DNA of 64,000 nt from Frigoribacterium sp. PhB160 (GTDB taxonomy: Bacteria > Actinomycetota > Actinomycetes > Actinomycetales > Microbacteriaceae): positions 907,564 to 971,563 of the forward strand of contig NZ_RKIE01000001.1 of assembly GCF_003751785.1 (NCBI RefSeq). The letters run 5' to 3'. The translations under genes were made by a program, and so were the position numbers. Shown here piece by piece: positions 28,560-36,592 of the stretch. The notes beneath the pieces are model-generated. The model saw only the letters and a list, made by a program, of their open reading frames with translations. It was not told the origin of the DNA and made no database searches. Every line of letters begins with the position of its first letter. The stretch's first letter is position 1.

Positions 28560-29801
28560 ATGGGAGACATGCAGGGCCGTGAGGTCGAACTGGACGTGAC
28601 CGGCATCGCACACGGGGGCATCTCGGTGGCGCGCCTCGACGGCCGGGTGGTGTTCGTGTCCGACACCCTGCCCGGCGAGCGGGTGGTCGCGCGCGTCACT
28701 GACGACCGGAAGAAGTCGTTCTGGCGCGCCGAGACGGTCGCCGTGCTCGAGCCGAGCGAGCACCGCCGCGAGCACGTCTGGTCGGCCGCCGCCCTCGACG
28801 TCGCGCCCGAGCGGCGGGCCGGAGGCGCGGAGTTCGGCCACATCGCCCTCCCGCACCAGCGCGCCCTGAAGGCCCAGGTGATCCGTGACGCGCTCGTGCG
28901 CACCGGGGGCATGGGCGAGGCCGAGGCCACGGTCGAGGTCGCCGCGCTGCCGGGCGACGACGAGCGCGGCGGCACCGGCTGGCGCACGCGGGTGCGGCTG
29001 CACGTCGACGCCGACGGCCGCCCGGGCCCCTACGCCGTCCGCTCGCACACGGTCGTGCACGTCGACGACCTGCCCCTGGCGACCCCGGAGGTCGCCGAGG
29101 CGGCGCCGCTCGGCGACGCGTTCCCCGGCGAGCAGCACGTCGACGTGCTCGCCACGAGCGACGGCGGCGCCCGCCTGATCATCGGCGACCAGGCCCGCAG
29201 CACGGTCACCGAGCGCGTCGGCGACCGCGAGTTCCAGCTCGACGACCGCGGGTTCTGGCAGGTCCACCGCCACGCGGCCGAGACGCTGTCGGCCGCCGTC
29301 CGCGACCTCGTCGACCCCGAGGCGTTCGACCCGCGCGCCGCGAACCTCGACCTCTACGGCGGCGTCGGGCTCCTCGCCGCCGCGCTCGGCGACGAGTTCG
29401 GGCCGGCCACCCGGGTCACGAGCGTCGAGAGCGACGAGCGCGCGACCGAGCACGCGTCGGAGAACCTCGCCGAGTGGCTCGGGGCCTCCGCCGTCACGGG
29501 GCGCGTCGAGCGCTGGATCCGCCAGGTCGCCTCGCAGGCGGGCGCCGCCGAGCGCAGCCGTCACCGGGCCGCGACCGTCGTCCTCGACCCGCCGCGCTCG
29601 GGCGCCGGCCGCGAGGTCGTCGAGGCGATCACCGAGCTCGCCCCGGCCCAGGTCGTCTACGTCGCGTGCGACCCCGTCGCCCTCGCCCGCGACGTCGCGC
29701 TCTTCCGTGACGGCGGGTACGACGTGGACGCCCTCCGCGCCTGGGACCTCTTCCCGAGCACCCACCACGTCGAGACGGTCGTGCGGCTCCGACGCCGCTG
29801 A
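28560..29801 (+). CDS. TRAM-domain class I SAM-dependent RNA methyltransferase (TrmA/RlmD family)
   Basis: A 413-residue uracil-C5-type RNA methyltransferase. Residues 1-60 form a TRAM OB-fold (VTGIAHGGISVARLDGRVVFV). The Rossmann domain carries NLDLYGGVGLLAAAL for SAM, LDPPRSGAGREVV and YVACDPVALARD, where Cys370 is the predicted nucleophile. DLFPSTHHVETV closes the family pattern. Unlike RlmD there is no N-terminal four-Cys Fe-S motif. The RNA target (tRNA or 23S rRNA) cannot be read from the sequence. The start is ATG 28560, 6 nt after CAGACT; the ATG at 28569 is an alternative. Confidence 0.88.
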   Translation: MGDMQGREVELDVTGIAHGGISVARLDGRVVFVSDTLPGERVVARVTDDRKKSFWRAETVAVLEPSEHRREHVWSAAALDVAPERRAGGAEFGHIALPHQRALKAQVIRDALVRTGGMGEAEATVEVAALPGDDERGGTGWRTRVRLHVDADGRPGPYAVRSHTVVHVDDLPLATPEVAEAAPLGDAFPGEQHVDVLATSDGGARLIIGDQARSTVTERVGDREFQLDDRGFWQVHRHAAETLSAAVRDLVDPEAFDPRAANLDLYGGVGLLAAALGDEFGPATRVTSVESDERATEHASENLAEWLGASAVTGRVERWIRQVASQAGAAERSRHRAATVVLDPPRSGAGREVVEAITELAPAQVVYVACDPVALARDVALFRDGGYDVDALRAWDLFPSTHHVETVVRLRRR

Positions 29802-29886
29802 GCGACGGTCGTCGCGGGGCGCCGGCACCCCCGAAGGGGAGGCGCGGACCGGCCCGGGCGTCGGGGGCGGGGGACGGGCGTACCGA

Positions 29887-29892
29887 TACGAT
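29887..29892 (+). promoter_or_regulatory. -10 element of the response-regulator operon
   Basis: TACGAT lies 58 nt before the GTG start of the response regulator. Transcription would begin near 29899, and an AAGGAAC ribosome site lies in the leader. Confidence 0.5.
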
Positions 29893-29949
29893 GGGCGGTG
29901 TTGACGGCCAGGATCAGGGACCGGGCCGCACGCCGACCGAAGGAACACC

Positions 29950-30666
29950 GTGACCGAAACCTCGACGGACGCCGCCGCGTCGACCGCGTCGACCTCGTCC
30001 GCCCCCGCGCCCGTGCGCGTCGCCATCGTCGACGACCACGAGTCGGTCCGCCTGGGCATCCAGGCCGCGTGCCAGAACGAGGGCTTCGAGGTCGTGCTCA
30101 CGGCGGCCGGCGTCACCGAGTTCGTCGAGGGCCTGGCCGGTCGTGAGGTCGACGTCGTCGTCCTCGACCTGTCGCTCGGCGACGGGTCGACGGTCACCGA
30201 GAACGTCAAGCGCGTGCAGGCGACCGGCTCGGCCGTGCTCGTCCACAGCATCGCCGACCGCGTCGCCAGCGTGCGCGAGGCGCTCGCCGCGGGGGCGGCG
30301 GGGGTCATCCCCAAGTCGTCGGCCACGAAGACCGTCATGGCGGCCGTCGCGACGGTGGCGCGCGGCGACGTGCTCAACAACCTCGAGTGGGCGAGCGCCA
30401 TCGACGCCGACCGCGACTTCGCCAAGGCCCAGCTCGGTCGCCGTGAGCGCGAGATCCTGCACCTCTACGCCTCCGGCCTGCCGCTCAAGCTGGCCGCGCA
30501 GCAGCTCGGGATCGGCTACTCCACCGCCCGCGAGTACCTCGACCGCATCCGCGTCAAGTACGTCGAGGTCGGACGCCCCGCGCCCACGAAGGTCGACCTC
30601 CTGCGTCGCGCCGTCGAGGACGGCATCCTGCCGGGTCTCGACGCGGACGGCGCCGATGGCCGCTGA
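29950..30666 (+). CDS. NarL/LuxR-family response regulator
   Basis: A 238-residue two-component regulator. After a 25-residue Ala/Ser/Thr-rich start, the receiver domain begins VRVAIVDDHESVRLGIQ. The phospho-acceptor is Asp73 in VVVLDLSLGDGS; the Ser/His of VLVHSIADR and Lys of VIPKSSATK complete the site. The C-terminal LuxR-type helix-turn-helix is QLGRREREILHLYASGLPLKLAAQQLGIGYSTAREYL. The GTG at 29950 has AGGAACACC upstream. It overlaps the downstream kinase gene by 11 bp, so signal and response are coupled. The target genes are unknown. Confidence 0.92.
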   Translation: MTETSTDAAASTASTSSAPAPVRVAIVDDHESVRLGIQAACQNEGFEVVLTAAGVTEFVEGLAGREVDVVVLDLSLGDGSTVTENVKRVQATGSAVLVHSIADRVASVREALAAGAAGVIPKSSATKTVMAAVATVARGDVLNNLEWASAIDADRDFAKAQLGRREREILHLYASGLPLKLAAQQLGIGYSTAREYLDRIRVKYVEVGRPAPTKVDLLRRAVEDGILPGLDADGADGR

Positions 30667-31903
30667 GCGGCCGCCGACCGCTCCCGCCCCGCCGCCCCGC
30701 GCGGCGCGGAACCCCATCAGCCGGGCCCTCTTCGACAAGGTGCTCGGTCGTGTCGTCGGCGCCGCCGGGCTCGTCTTCGGCCTGCAGGCCCTGACCACCG
30801 CGGTGACGCAGTTCGACGACATGCAGCTCGCCTGGGCCTGGATCATCGGCCTGTCGATGTTCGGCGGCTTCGTCGTCATCGGCGTCGCGAGCGTCGTCGT
30901 CCGCGGCGTCGAGACCGCGTGCGCGTTCCTCGCGATCGCGTACCTCATCGCCCTCGTGACCTGGCCCCTCGCCGTCGAGGACCCGGGCGTCGTCCAGCCC
31001 CAGCAGCCCTGGCTCTGGTACCTCTGCACGGTGGCCACCGCCGCGGCCGCCTACTCGTTCTCGGCCTGGGTCGCGACGGCGTACCTCTTCGCCGCCCCGA
31101 TCGTCTACGGCCTCATCCGCCTCACCCCGTCCGGAGGCGCGGTGTCGGTCTCCCGCGCGGTGCTCGACTCGACGTACGCCGTGCTGCTCGGGGGCGGCGT
31201 GCTCATCCTCGTCCTGATCCTGCGCCAGGCCAGCGCCGCGGTCGACGCCGCGCAGGCGACCGCGGTCACCCGCTACTCGTCCGCGATCCGGGAGCACGCG
31301 ACGGAGCTCGAGCGCGTCCAGGTCGACGCGATCGTGCACGACAGCGTCCTCACCACCTTCATCCAGGCCGCCCGGGCGTGGTCGCCGGAGGAGAAGGTGC
31401 TCGCGACGAACATGGCGCGCAACGCCATGGCCCACCTCTCGACGGCGGCGAGCTCGACGCCGTTCGACGAGTCGCACACGACCCTCTGCGCCCTGCGCGA
31501 CCGGCTGGTGGCCGCGATCGCCGAGCTGGGCGTCGAGGTCGACGTCGCCACCGAGGGGCTGGAGGACCACGGCCTGCCGTCGCCGGCGGCCGAGGCGCTC
31601 TGCAGCGCCGCGGTGCAGGCGGTCGTCAACAGCTCGCAGCACGCGGGCGACGGCCCGGGGGTGCGGCGGTGGATCGACCTCGCGCCGACGGAGGACGGCG
31701 GCGCCGAGGTCGCGGTCGGCGACACGGGGGCGGGCTTCGACCCGGCCGAGGTGCCCGAGGGCCGTCTCGGGGTGCGCGTGTCGATCCTCGAGCGGGTCGC
31801 CAACGCCGGAGGCCGCGCCCGGATCGACTCGCGCCCCGGCGAGGGGACCGTGGTGCGCCTCCGCTGGCCGGCCGTCGACGACGCGGCGGAGGCGGCCTCG
31901 TGA
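30656..31903 (+). CDS. Membrane sensor histidine kinase (HPK7/NarX-LytS-like)
   Basis: A 415-residue kinase with about five to six N-terminal membrane helices (residues 25-200) and little extracytoplasmic sequence, so it may sense membrane state. A helical linker with AIREHATELERVQVDAIVHDSVL follows, His228 being the likely phosphorylation site (the HD pair is typical of HPK7). The ATPase domain has an N-box AAVQAVVNSSQHAG, a G1 box VGDTGAGFDP and the GEGTVVRLRWP end. It overlaps the response regulator by 11 bp and the following membrane protein by 4 bp. Confidence 0.88.
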   Translation: MAAERPPTAPAPPPRAARNPISRALFDKVLGRVVGAAGLVFGLQALTTAVTQFDDMQLAWAWIIGLSMFGGFVVIGVASVVVRGVETACAFLAIAYLIALVTWPLAVEDPGVVQPQQPWLWYLCTVATAAAAYSFSAWVATAYLFAAPIVYGLIRLTPSGGAVSVSRAVLDSTYAVLLGGGVLILVLILRQASAAVDAAQATAVTRYSSAIREHATELERVQVDAIVHDSVLTTFIQAARAWSPEEKVLATNMARNAMAHLSTAASSTPFDESHTTLCALRDRLVAAIAELGVEVDVATEGLEDHGLPSPAAEALCSAAVQAVVNSSQHAGDGPGVRRWIDLAPTEDGGAEVAVGDTGAGFDPAEVPEGRLGVRVSILERVANAGGRARIDSRPGEGTVVRLRWPAVDDAAEAAS

Positions 31904-32946
31904 GGGTCTCGGTGCCCCGGTGGCTCATCGTGTCCCTGGCCGCCGTGTTCTCGGCCTACCACCTCGTGCTGGCGGCGGCGTCGCTCGACCGGGTCGCCGA
32001 TCCGGTGCCCGTCGTGGCGTGCATGGCCCTGTACGGGGTGGTCACGGTCATGGTGCTCTGGCCGTCACGGCAGCCGGCCATGCCCGTCTGGCTCGCCGGC
32101 TTCGCGCTCGCCGTCAGCATCGTGGTGCCGCTCCAGGTGACGTCCCAGCTCGACCCGTCCGACAAGAACGGCTACGCGACCTGGTACGTCGCGGCCGTTG
32201 GCACGCTGATGGTCATCGTGTCGACGCGCCGACGACAGGGCTTCGCGTGGCTCGGCGTCGGCTTCATGGCCGTGCACGCCGCGTCGTGGGCCGGGTTCGG
32301 GGCCCTCGCCGACATCGGCGCCGTGGGCAGTGTCAGCTGGGTGGCGTTCTCCCACGCCATCTCGTCGACCCTGACGCGGGCCAGCCGCGAGACCCGCGAG
32401 TTCATCCTCGCCGAGCACGAGGCGGCCGACTGGCAGGCGGCGCAGGAGGCCCACGTCAACGAGCGTCAGTACCGCCTGCTGCAGACGGGACGGACCGCCC
32501 GGCCCATGCTGCAGGCCATCGTCGCCCAGGGCGGCGACCTCGACGCCGGCCAGCGCGAGGAGTGCCTCCACCTCGAGGGCGCCATCCGCGACGAGATCCG
32601 CGGGCGGCGCCTGCTCGACGACGCGGTGCGGGCCGAGGTCATGGCGGCCCGCCGTCGCGGCGCCGTCGTGAGCCTCCTCGACGAGGGCGGCATCGACGAC
32701 CTCGGGGTCGACGACCTCCGGCGCGTCCATGCCGCGCTCGCGGAGGCGCTGCACGGCTCGTCGGCCGACCGCCTCATCGTGCGGACCGTGCCCGGGGGCG
32801 GGGACGACGCGGTGACGGTGGTGGGGATCGGCTCGCCCGACCCGTCGTCGAGCGCCCTCGGGCAGGGAGTCTCGACGGGGGACGACGACGACGAGGACGA
32901 CGACGAGGTGCAGCTCTGGCTGCAGATCCCGCGGCACGTCGACTGA
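31900..32946 (+). CDS. Membrane protein of unknown function in a two-component operon
   Basis: A 348-residue protein with about five N-terminal membrane helices (residues 8-160), then a soluble helical region (EHEAADWQAAQEAHVNERQY) and an acidic C-terminal stretch (GDDDDEDDDEVQLW). The arrangement mirrors the kinase just upstream, with membrane sensor, helical linker and globular end. I see no phospho-accepting His, N-box or Gly-rich ATP loop, so it may be a degenerate kinase-like accessory subunit. The GTG start at 31900 overlaps the kinase stop by 4 bp. A strong terminator follows. I do not recognise a named family. Confidence 0.75.
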   Translation: MRVSVPRWLIVSLAAVFSAYHLVLAAASLDRVADPVPVVACMALYGVVTVMVLWPSRQPAMPVWLAGFALAVSIVVPLQVTSQLDPSDKNGYATWYVAAVGTLMVIVSTRRRQGFAWLGVGFMAVHAASWAGFGALADIGAVGSVSWVAFSHAISSTLTRASRETREFILAEHEAADWQAAQEAHVNERQYRLLQTGRTARPMLQAIVAQGGDLDAGQREECLHLEGAIRDEIRGRRLLDDAVRAEVMAARRRGAVVSLLDEGGIDDLGVDDLRRVHAALAEALHGSSADRLIVRTVPGGGDDAVTVVGIGSPDPSSSALGQGVSTGDDDDEDDDEVQLWLQIPRHVD

Positions 32947-33005
32947 CGGCCGAGGGGGAGTCCTCGGGCGACTCGCGGCGACCGGCGAGAGGGCCCCGGA
33001 GATGA

Positions 33006-33039
33006 CGGAAGGCCCAGACGGTGACGTCTGGGCCTTCCG
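33006..33039. terminator. Hairpin terminator after the kinase operon
   Basis: CGGAAGGCCCAGACG pairs perfectly over 15 bp with 33025-33039 around a GTGA loop, 60 bp after the last stop of the operon. Confidence 0.85.
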
Positions 33040-33048
33040 GAAGATCCC

Positions 33049-33083
33049 GGGTCAGGGCGATAACCCGAATACCGCCCTGACCC
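33049..33083. terminator. Second hairpin in the convergent gap
   Basis: GGGTCAGGGCG pairs with CGCCCTGACCC around a 13-nt AT-rich loop. It may be a back-up terminator or the terminator for minus-strand transcription of the carboxylase genes. Confidence 0.55.
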
Positions 33084-33087
33084 GCCC

Positions 33088-33126
33088 CCGATCGGAGCCC
33101 GCTTACCCTAGTCGGCGTCCGATCGG
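33088..33126. promoter_or_regulatory. Pair of CCGATCGG palindromes 31 bp apart around a TACCCT hexamer
   Basis: CCGATCGG occurs at 33088-33095 and 33119-33126, three helical turns apart, flanking TTACCCTAGT (a possible plus-strand -10 at 33104-33109). No annotated gene starts downstream, so the pair might control a small RNA or be a protein-binding site of another kind. Confidence 0.35.
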
Positions 33127-33251
33127 CGATGCAACTCTGAGAGAGACACCTAGCAAGAACTACTATGCGCCCCGGTGGAGCCCGTGCACAGTCGTCATTT
33201 AGGGGGACACCGGAGGGCAGACGGACGAGTCTGGCCCCTCTCGGCCTCCGC

Positions 33252-33500
33252 TCAGGCGGAGAAGCCGCGCCAGTGCCCGGCGCCGCGCGACTGCGGGCGT
33301 CGGAGTCGCCGCTGCGACCGCGACCAGGCGGTCTCCACCGGCACGGCGGCGGTCGCCGCCTGCGCGGCCTCGGCGGCCTCGACGGCGGCCAGCACGGCCG
33401 TCACGGCCGCGAGCTCCTCCGCGCTCGGGGAGCCCGAGACGACGCGCAGCAGGGCGTCGTCCGCCCCGGGGGACGACGCGGCCGCGTGGCGCCCGGTCAC
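33252..33500 (-). CDS. Acyl-CoA carboxylase epsilon subunit
   Basis: An 82-residue small protein. [27 protein letters not shown] matches the short AccE family that stabilises actinobacterial acyl-CoA carboxylases: a conserved 'v.[11 protein letters not shown]' head followed by an Ala/Glu helix and a basic, Trp-containing tail ([12 protein letters not shown]). The GTG start at 33500 overlaps the stop of the beta-chain gene by 4 bp, the standard arrangement for AccD5-AccE. Length and position agree with that role. Confidence 0.88.
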   Translation of the reverse strand: MTGRHAAASSPGADDALLRVVSGSPSAEELAAVTAVLAAVEAAEAAQAATAAVPVETAWSRSQRRLRRPQSRGAGHWRGFSA

Positions 33501-35125
33501 AGGGGGATGTTCCCGTGCTTCTTGGGCGGCTGCTCGGCGCGCTTCGTGCGGAGGGCTCGGAGGGCCTTGATCACGGAGACGCGGGTGGCCGCGGGCTCGA
33601 TGACGCCGTCGAGCTCGCCTCTCTCTGCAGCGAGGAACGGGCTGGCCACGTTGTAGGTGTACTCGCTGGCGAGCCGGGCCCGCACCTCGGCGACGTCCTC
33701 GCCCGCGGCCTCGGCGGCCTTGATCTCGCCGCGGTACAGGATGTTGACGGCGCCCTGTCCGCCCATCACCGCGATCTCGGCCGTGGGCCAGGCGAGGTTG
33801 ATGTCGGCGCCGAGCTGCTTCGACCCCATGACGATGTAGGCGCCGCCGTAGGCCTTGCGCGTGATGACCGTGACGAGGGGCACGGTCGCCTCCGCGTACG
33901 CGTAGAGCAGCTTCGCCCCGCGGCGGATGACGCCGGTCCACTCCTGGTCGGTGCCCGGCAGGTAGCCCGGCACGTCGACGAGCGTGAGGATCGGGATGCC
34001 GAAGGCGTCGCAGAACCGCACGAAGCGGCTCGCCTTCTCGCCGGCCTCGATGTTCAGGGTGCCGGCCATGGCCGAGGGCTGGTTGGCGATGATGCCGACC
34101 GAGCGGCCCTCGACGCGGCCGAAGCCGATGACGATGTTCGGGGCGAAGAGCGGCTGCACCTCGAGGAACTCGCCGTCGTCGACGACGTGCTCGATGACGG
34201 TCGTGACGTCGTAGGGCTGGTTCGGGCTGTCGGGGATCAGCGTGTTCAGCTGCCGGTCGTCGTCGGTCGTCTCGAGCTCGACCGCCCGGTCGAAGACGTG
34301 GGGCTCGGACAGGTTGTTGTCGGGCAGGTACGACAGCAGCGACCGGGCGTAGTCGAGGGCGTCGTCCTCGTCGCTGGCGAGGTAGTGCGAGACGCCGCTC
34401 ACCGTGTTGTGCGTCAGGGCGCCGCCGAGCTCCTCGAAGCCGACGTCCTCGCCCGTCACCGTCTTGATGACGTCGGGGCCGGTCACGAACATGTGGCTGG
34501 TCTTGTCGACCATGATGACGAAGTCGGTGAGGGCGGGGGAGTACACCGCGCCTCCGGCCGCCGGCCCCATGATGAGCGAGATCTGCGGGATGACGCCCGA
34601 CGCGGCGGTGTTGAGGCGGAAGATCTCGCCGTACTTGCCGAGGGCGACGACGCCCTCCTGGATGCGCGCCCCGCCGCTGTCGAGGATGCCGATGATCGGC
34701 ACGCCGGTCTTCAGCGCGAGCTGCATCACCTTGATGATCTTCTCGCCGGCCACCTCGCCGAGCGACCCGCCGAAGACGGTGAAGTCCTGCGAGTAGACGG
34801 CGACCTGGCGGCCGTGGATCGTGCCCGTGCCGGTGACGACGGCGTCGCCGTAGGGGCGCTTGGCCTCCATGCCGAAAGCGTGGGTGCGGTGGCGGACGAA
34901 CTCGTCGAGCTCGACGAACGACCCCGGGTCGAGCAGGCCGTCGATGCGCTCGCGCGCCGTCATCTTGCCCTTGGCGTGCTGCTTGGCGATCGCGGCCTCG
35001 CCGCTCGCCGTCACGGCCTCGTGGTACCGCGAGCGGAGGTCGGCCAGCTTGCCGGCGGTGGTGCGGAGGTCGGGCTGCGCGGCCTCGGGCTGCGGGGCGC
35101 CGGGGGAGGTGGGGTCGGAAGTCAC
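33497..35125 (-). CDS. Acetyl-/propionyl-CoA carboxylase beta chain (carboxyltransferase)
   Basis: A 542-residue carboxyltransferase of the AccD5/PccB type. It moves the carboxyl group from biotin to acetyl- or propionyl-CoA for fatty-acid and methylmalonyl-CoA supply. Crotonase-fold signatures include [29 protein letters not shown] and [13 protein letters not shown] in the N lobe. [28 protein letters not shown] and [16 protein letters not shown] follow in the C lobe. The GTG at 35125 sits 7 nt after TAGAGT. It is coupled to the epsilon gene and divergent from birA. Its alpha chain is at 26-27.7 kb. Confidence 0.95.
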   Translation of the reverse strand: MTSDPTSPGAPQPEAAQPDLRTTAGKLADLRSRYHEAVTASGEAAIAKQHAKGKMTARERIDGLLDPGSFVELDEFVRHRTHAFGMEAKRPYGDAVVTGTGTIHGRQVAVYSQDFTVFGGSLGEVAGEKIIKVMQLALKTGVPIIGILDSGGARIQEGVVALGKYGEIFRLNTAASGVIPQISLIMGPAAGGAVYSPALTDFVIMVDKTSHMFVTGPDVIKTVTGEDVGFEELGGALTHNTVSGVSHYLASDEDDALDYARSLLSYLPDNNLSEPHVFDRAVELETTDDDRQLNTLIPDSPNQPYDVTTVIEHVVDDGEFLEVQPLFAPNIVIGFGRVEGRSVGIIANQPSAMAGTLNIEAGEKASRFVRFCDAFGIPILTLVDVPGYLPGTDQEWTGVIRRGAKLLYAYAEATVPLVTVITRKAYGGAYIVMGSKQLGADINLAWPTAEIAVMGGQGAVNILYRGEIKAAEAAGEDVAEVRARLASEYTYNVASPFLAAERGELDGVIEPAATRVSVIKALRALRTKRAEQPPKKHGNIPL

Positions 35126-35132
35126 GCGCTTC

Positions 35133-35138
35133 ACTCTA
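35133..35138 (-). promoter_or_regulatory. -10 hexamer for the leaderless carboxylase beta gene
   Basis: TAGAGT, then GAAGCGC, then the GTG at 35125. The same arrangement is seen at punA. Confidence 0.55.
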
Positions 35139-35213
35139 CCCAGGGCGTCGGCGCCCGCCGTTGGAGACATCCGCACGTCCGGCGGACCCGGAGTTGTGGG
35201 AGTCCTCGCAGAA

Positions 35214-35219
35214 TATGGT
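35214..35219 (+). promoter_or_regulatory. -10 hexamer for leaderless birA
   Basis: TATGGT, 6 nt, then the GTG at 35226. The divergent carboxylase promoter lies 75 bp away. Confidence 0.55.
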
Positions 35220-35225
35220 GGGCTG

Positions 35226-35999
35226 GTGACCTTCCCGCTCAGCTCAGCCCGCGCCTCCCGCCTCGTCCGGGTCGACGAGACCGGGTCGACGAACGCCGAC
35301 CTGCTGGCCGACGCCGCCGCCCCCGACGGCAGCGTCCTCGCGACCCTCTCCCAGACGGCGGGCCGGGGCCGCCTCGGCCGCACGTGGACGGCTCCGCCCG
35401 GGCGGACCCTCGCGGCGAGCCTCCTCCTCGACGCCCGGCGCCTCGGGCCGGACGCCCTCGGCTGGGTGCCGCTCGTCGCCGGGGCGGCGATGCGCGCCTC
35501 CGTCGCGGCGGTCGTGACCCGGGGCGAGGTCGGGCTCAAGTGGCCGAACGACGTCCAGGTCGACGGCCTCAAGGTGGCGGGCCTGCTGGCCGAGCTGCGG
35601 CCCGACGGGTCGGCCGTCGTCGTCGGCGCCGGCGTCAACCTCGCCCTCGCCGCGGACGAGCTGCCGACCCCGACCTCGACGTCGCTCGGCCTGCACGGTG
35701 CGGAGGGCACGCCGGAGGCGCTGGCCGACCGGGTGCTGTCGGCCTGGCTCGACGGGACCCGAGGGCTGCTCGCCGCGCTCGCCACGGGCGACGAACCGGC
35801 CCGCGAGGCCGTCCGGGCCCGGGTGGAGGCCGAGTGCACGACGATCGGCCGCCGGGTGCGGGTCGAGCTGCCGGGAGGCGCGGACCTCGTCGGCGAGGCG
35901 GTCCGGCTCGACGCCGACGGCCGGCTCGTCGTCCGGGCGCCGGGTCGAGGCGACGTCGCCGTGGCCTCGGGCGACGTGACGCATCTGCGGTATGAATGA
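35226..35999 (+). CDS. birA: Biotin--[acetyl-CoA-carboxylase] ligase
   Basis: A 257-residue biotin protein ligase that activates biotin with ATP and attaches it to the carrier lysine of the carboxylase alpha chain. [11 protein letters not shown] begins the catalytic domain, [18 protein letters not shown] is the biotinyl-AMP loop and [22 protein letters not shown] carries the catalytic Lys. The C-terminal SH3-like lobe ends the protein. There is no N-terminal helix-turn-helix, so it is a class I ligase without repressor function. It lies divergent from the carboxylase beta gene. The start GTG 35226 follows TATGGT by 6 nt. Confidence 0.93.
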   Translation: MTFPLSSARASRLVRVDETGSTNADLLADAAAPDGSVLATLSQTAGRGRLGRTWTAPPGRTLAASLLLDARRLGPDALGWVPLVAGAAMRASVAAVVTRGEVGLKWPNDVQVDGLKVAGLLAELRPDGSAVVVGAGVNLALAADELPTPTSTSLGLHGAEGTPEALADRVLSAWLDGTRGLLAALATGDEPAREAVRARVEAECTTIGRRVRVELPGGADLVGEAVRLDADGRLVVRAPGRGDVAVASGDVTHLRYE

Positions 36000-36003
36000 C
36001 CCC

Positions 36004-36558
36004 ATGAGCGACCCCCGGCAGCCGCAGCCCGAGAGGGTGATCGCGCGCCTGCACCCGCACGCCCGCGTGCTGTTCTGGCCGTCGGTCGTCCTCGTCGTGC
36101 TCTGCGGCGCCGCGGGCTGGTTCGCGGGCAGCTTCGACGAGGAGTGGCAGAACCAGGTGCTGCTCGGCGCCGCGGCCGCGCTCGCCGTGCTGCTCTGGCT
36201 CGTCCCGCTGCTCGTCTGGTCGGGCCGTCACTACGTCGTCACGACCCGGCGCATCGTCATCCGACGCGGGCTCTTCGTCCGCACGCGGCAAGAGCTCCTG
36301 CACAGCCGGGGCTACGACCTCACCGTGCGGAAGAACGGCGTGCAGAGCCTCTTCCGCAGCGGCGACGTGCTCATCAACACCGGGCTCGACCGCCCCGTCG
36401 TGCTCTGGGACGTGCCCGGTGCCGATCTCGTCCAGGCGACGCTGCACGACCTCATGGAGGCGAACGCGAGCCTCGTGGCCGACCGGCGCCGTCACGACCG
36501 GTCCGCCCCCGACGCCGGGGGCCCCGGCTGGCCGCCCGGTCCGCCGCGGCGCGATTAG
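36004..36558 (+). CDS. PH-domain (bPH2) membrane protein
   Basis: A 184-residue protein with two membrane helices (about residues 25-45 and 55-75) followed by a bacterial PH-like domain: [32 protein letters not shown]. The pattern matches the YdbT/bPH_2 group, whose function is unknown. The Pro-rich tail is disordered. Two starts are possible: ATG 35992, which overlaps the birA stop (coupling), or ATG 36004, 7 nt after TATGAA. I list the latter. It sits between birA and ugd with no functional link evident. Confidence 0.8.
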   Translation: MSDPRQPQPERVIARLHPHARVLFWPSVVLVVLCGAAGWFAGSFDEEWQNQVLLGAAAALAVLLWLVPLLVWSGRHYVVTTRRIVIRRGLFVRTRQELLHSRGYDLTVRKNGVQSLFRSGDVLINTGLDRPVVLWDVPGADLVQATLHDLMEANASLVADRRRHDRSAPDAGGPGWPPGPPRRD

Positions 36559-36579
36559 TCATCGGACCCCGTCGCCCCC

Positions 36580-36585
36580 TAGGTT
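36580..36585 (+). promoter_or_regulatory. -10 hexamer for leaderless ugd
   Basis: TAGGTT followed by TTTTCCC and the ATG at 36593. The T-run is conspicuous in this GC-rich sequence. Confidence 0.6.
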
Positions 36586-36592
36586 TTTTCCC

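Larger units (their letters stand above)
32947..33251. other. 305-bp convergent intergenic region with two hairpins and a palindrome pair
   Basis: The region lies between the ends of the kinase operon and the carboxylase epsilon gene. It holds two stem-loops (33006-33039 and 33049-33083) and two CCGATCGG palindromes. A stretch of lower GC follows, at 33127-33215. I find no convincing ORF, tRNA fold or repeat; the short open frames are not supported by codon bias. Confidence 0.6.

Noticed and set aside
33050-33180. Possible tRNA or structured RNA gene
   Set aside because: The stems do not form a cloverleaf, there is no GGTTCGA-type T-loop, and no acceptor CCA context is seen.
33002-33202. Possible 66-codon peptide in the convergent gap
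   Set aside because: It starts inside the terminator stem, has no ribosome site, and its codon usage does not resemble neighbouring genes.
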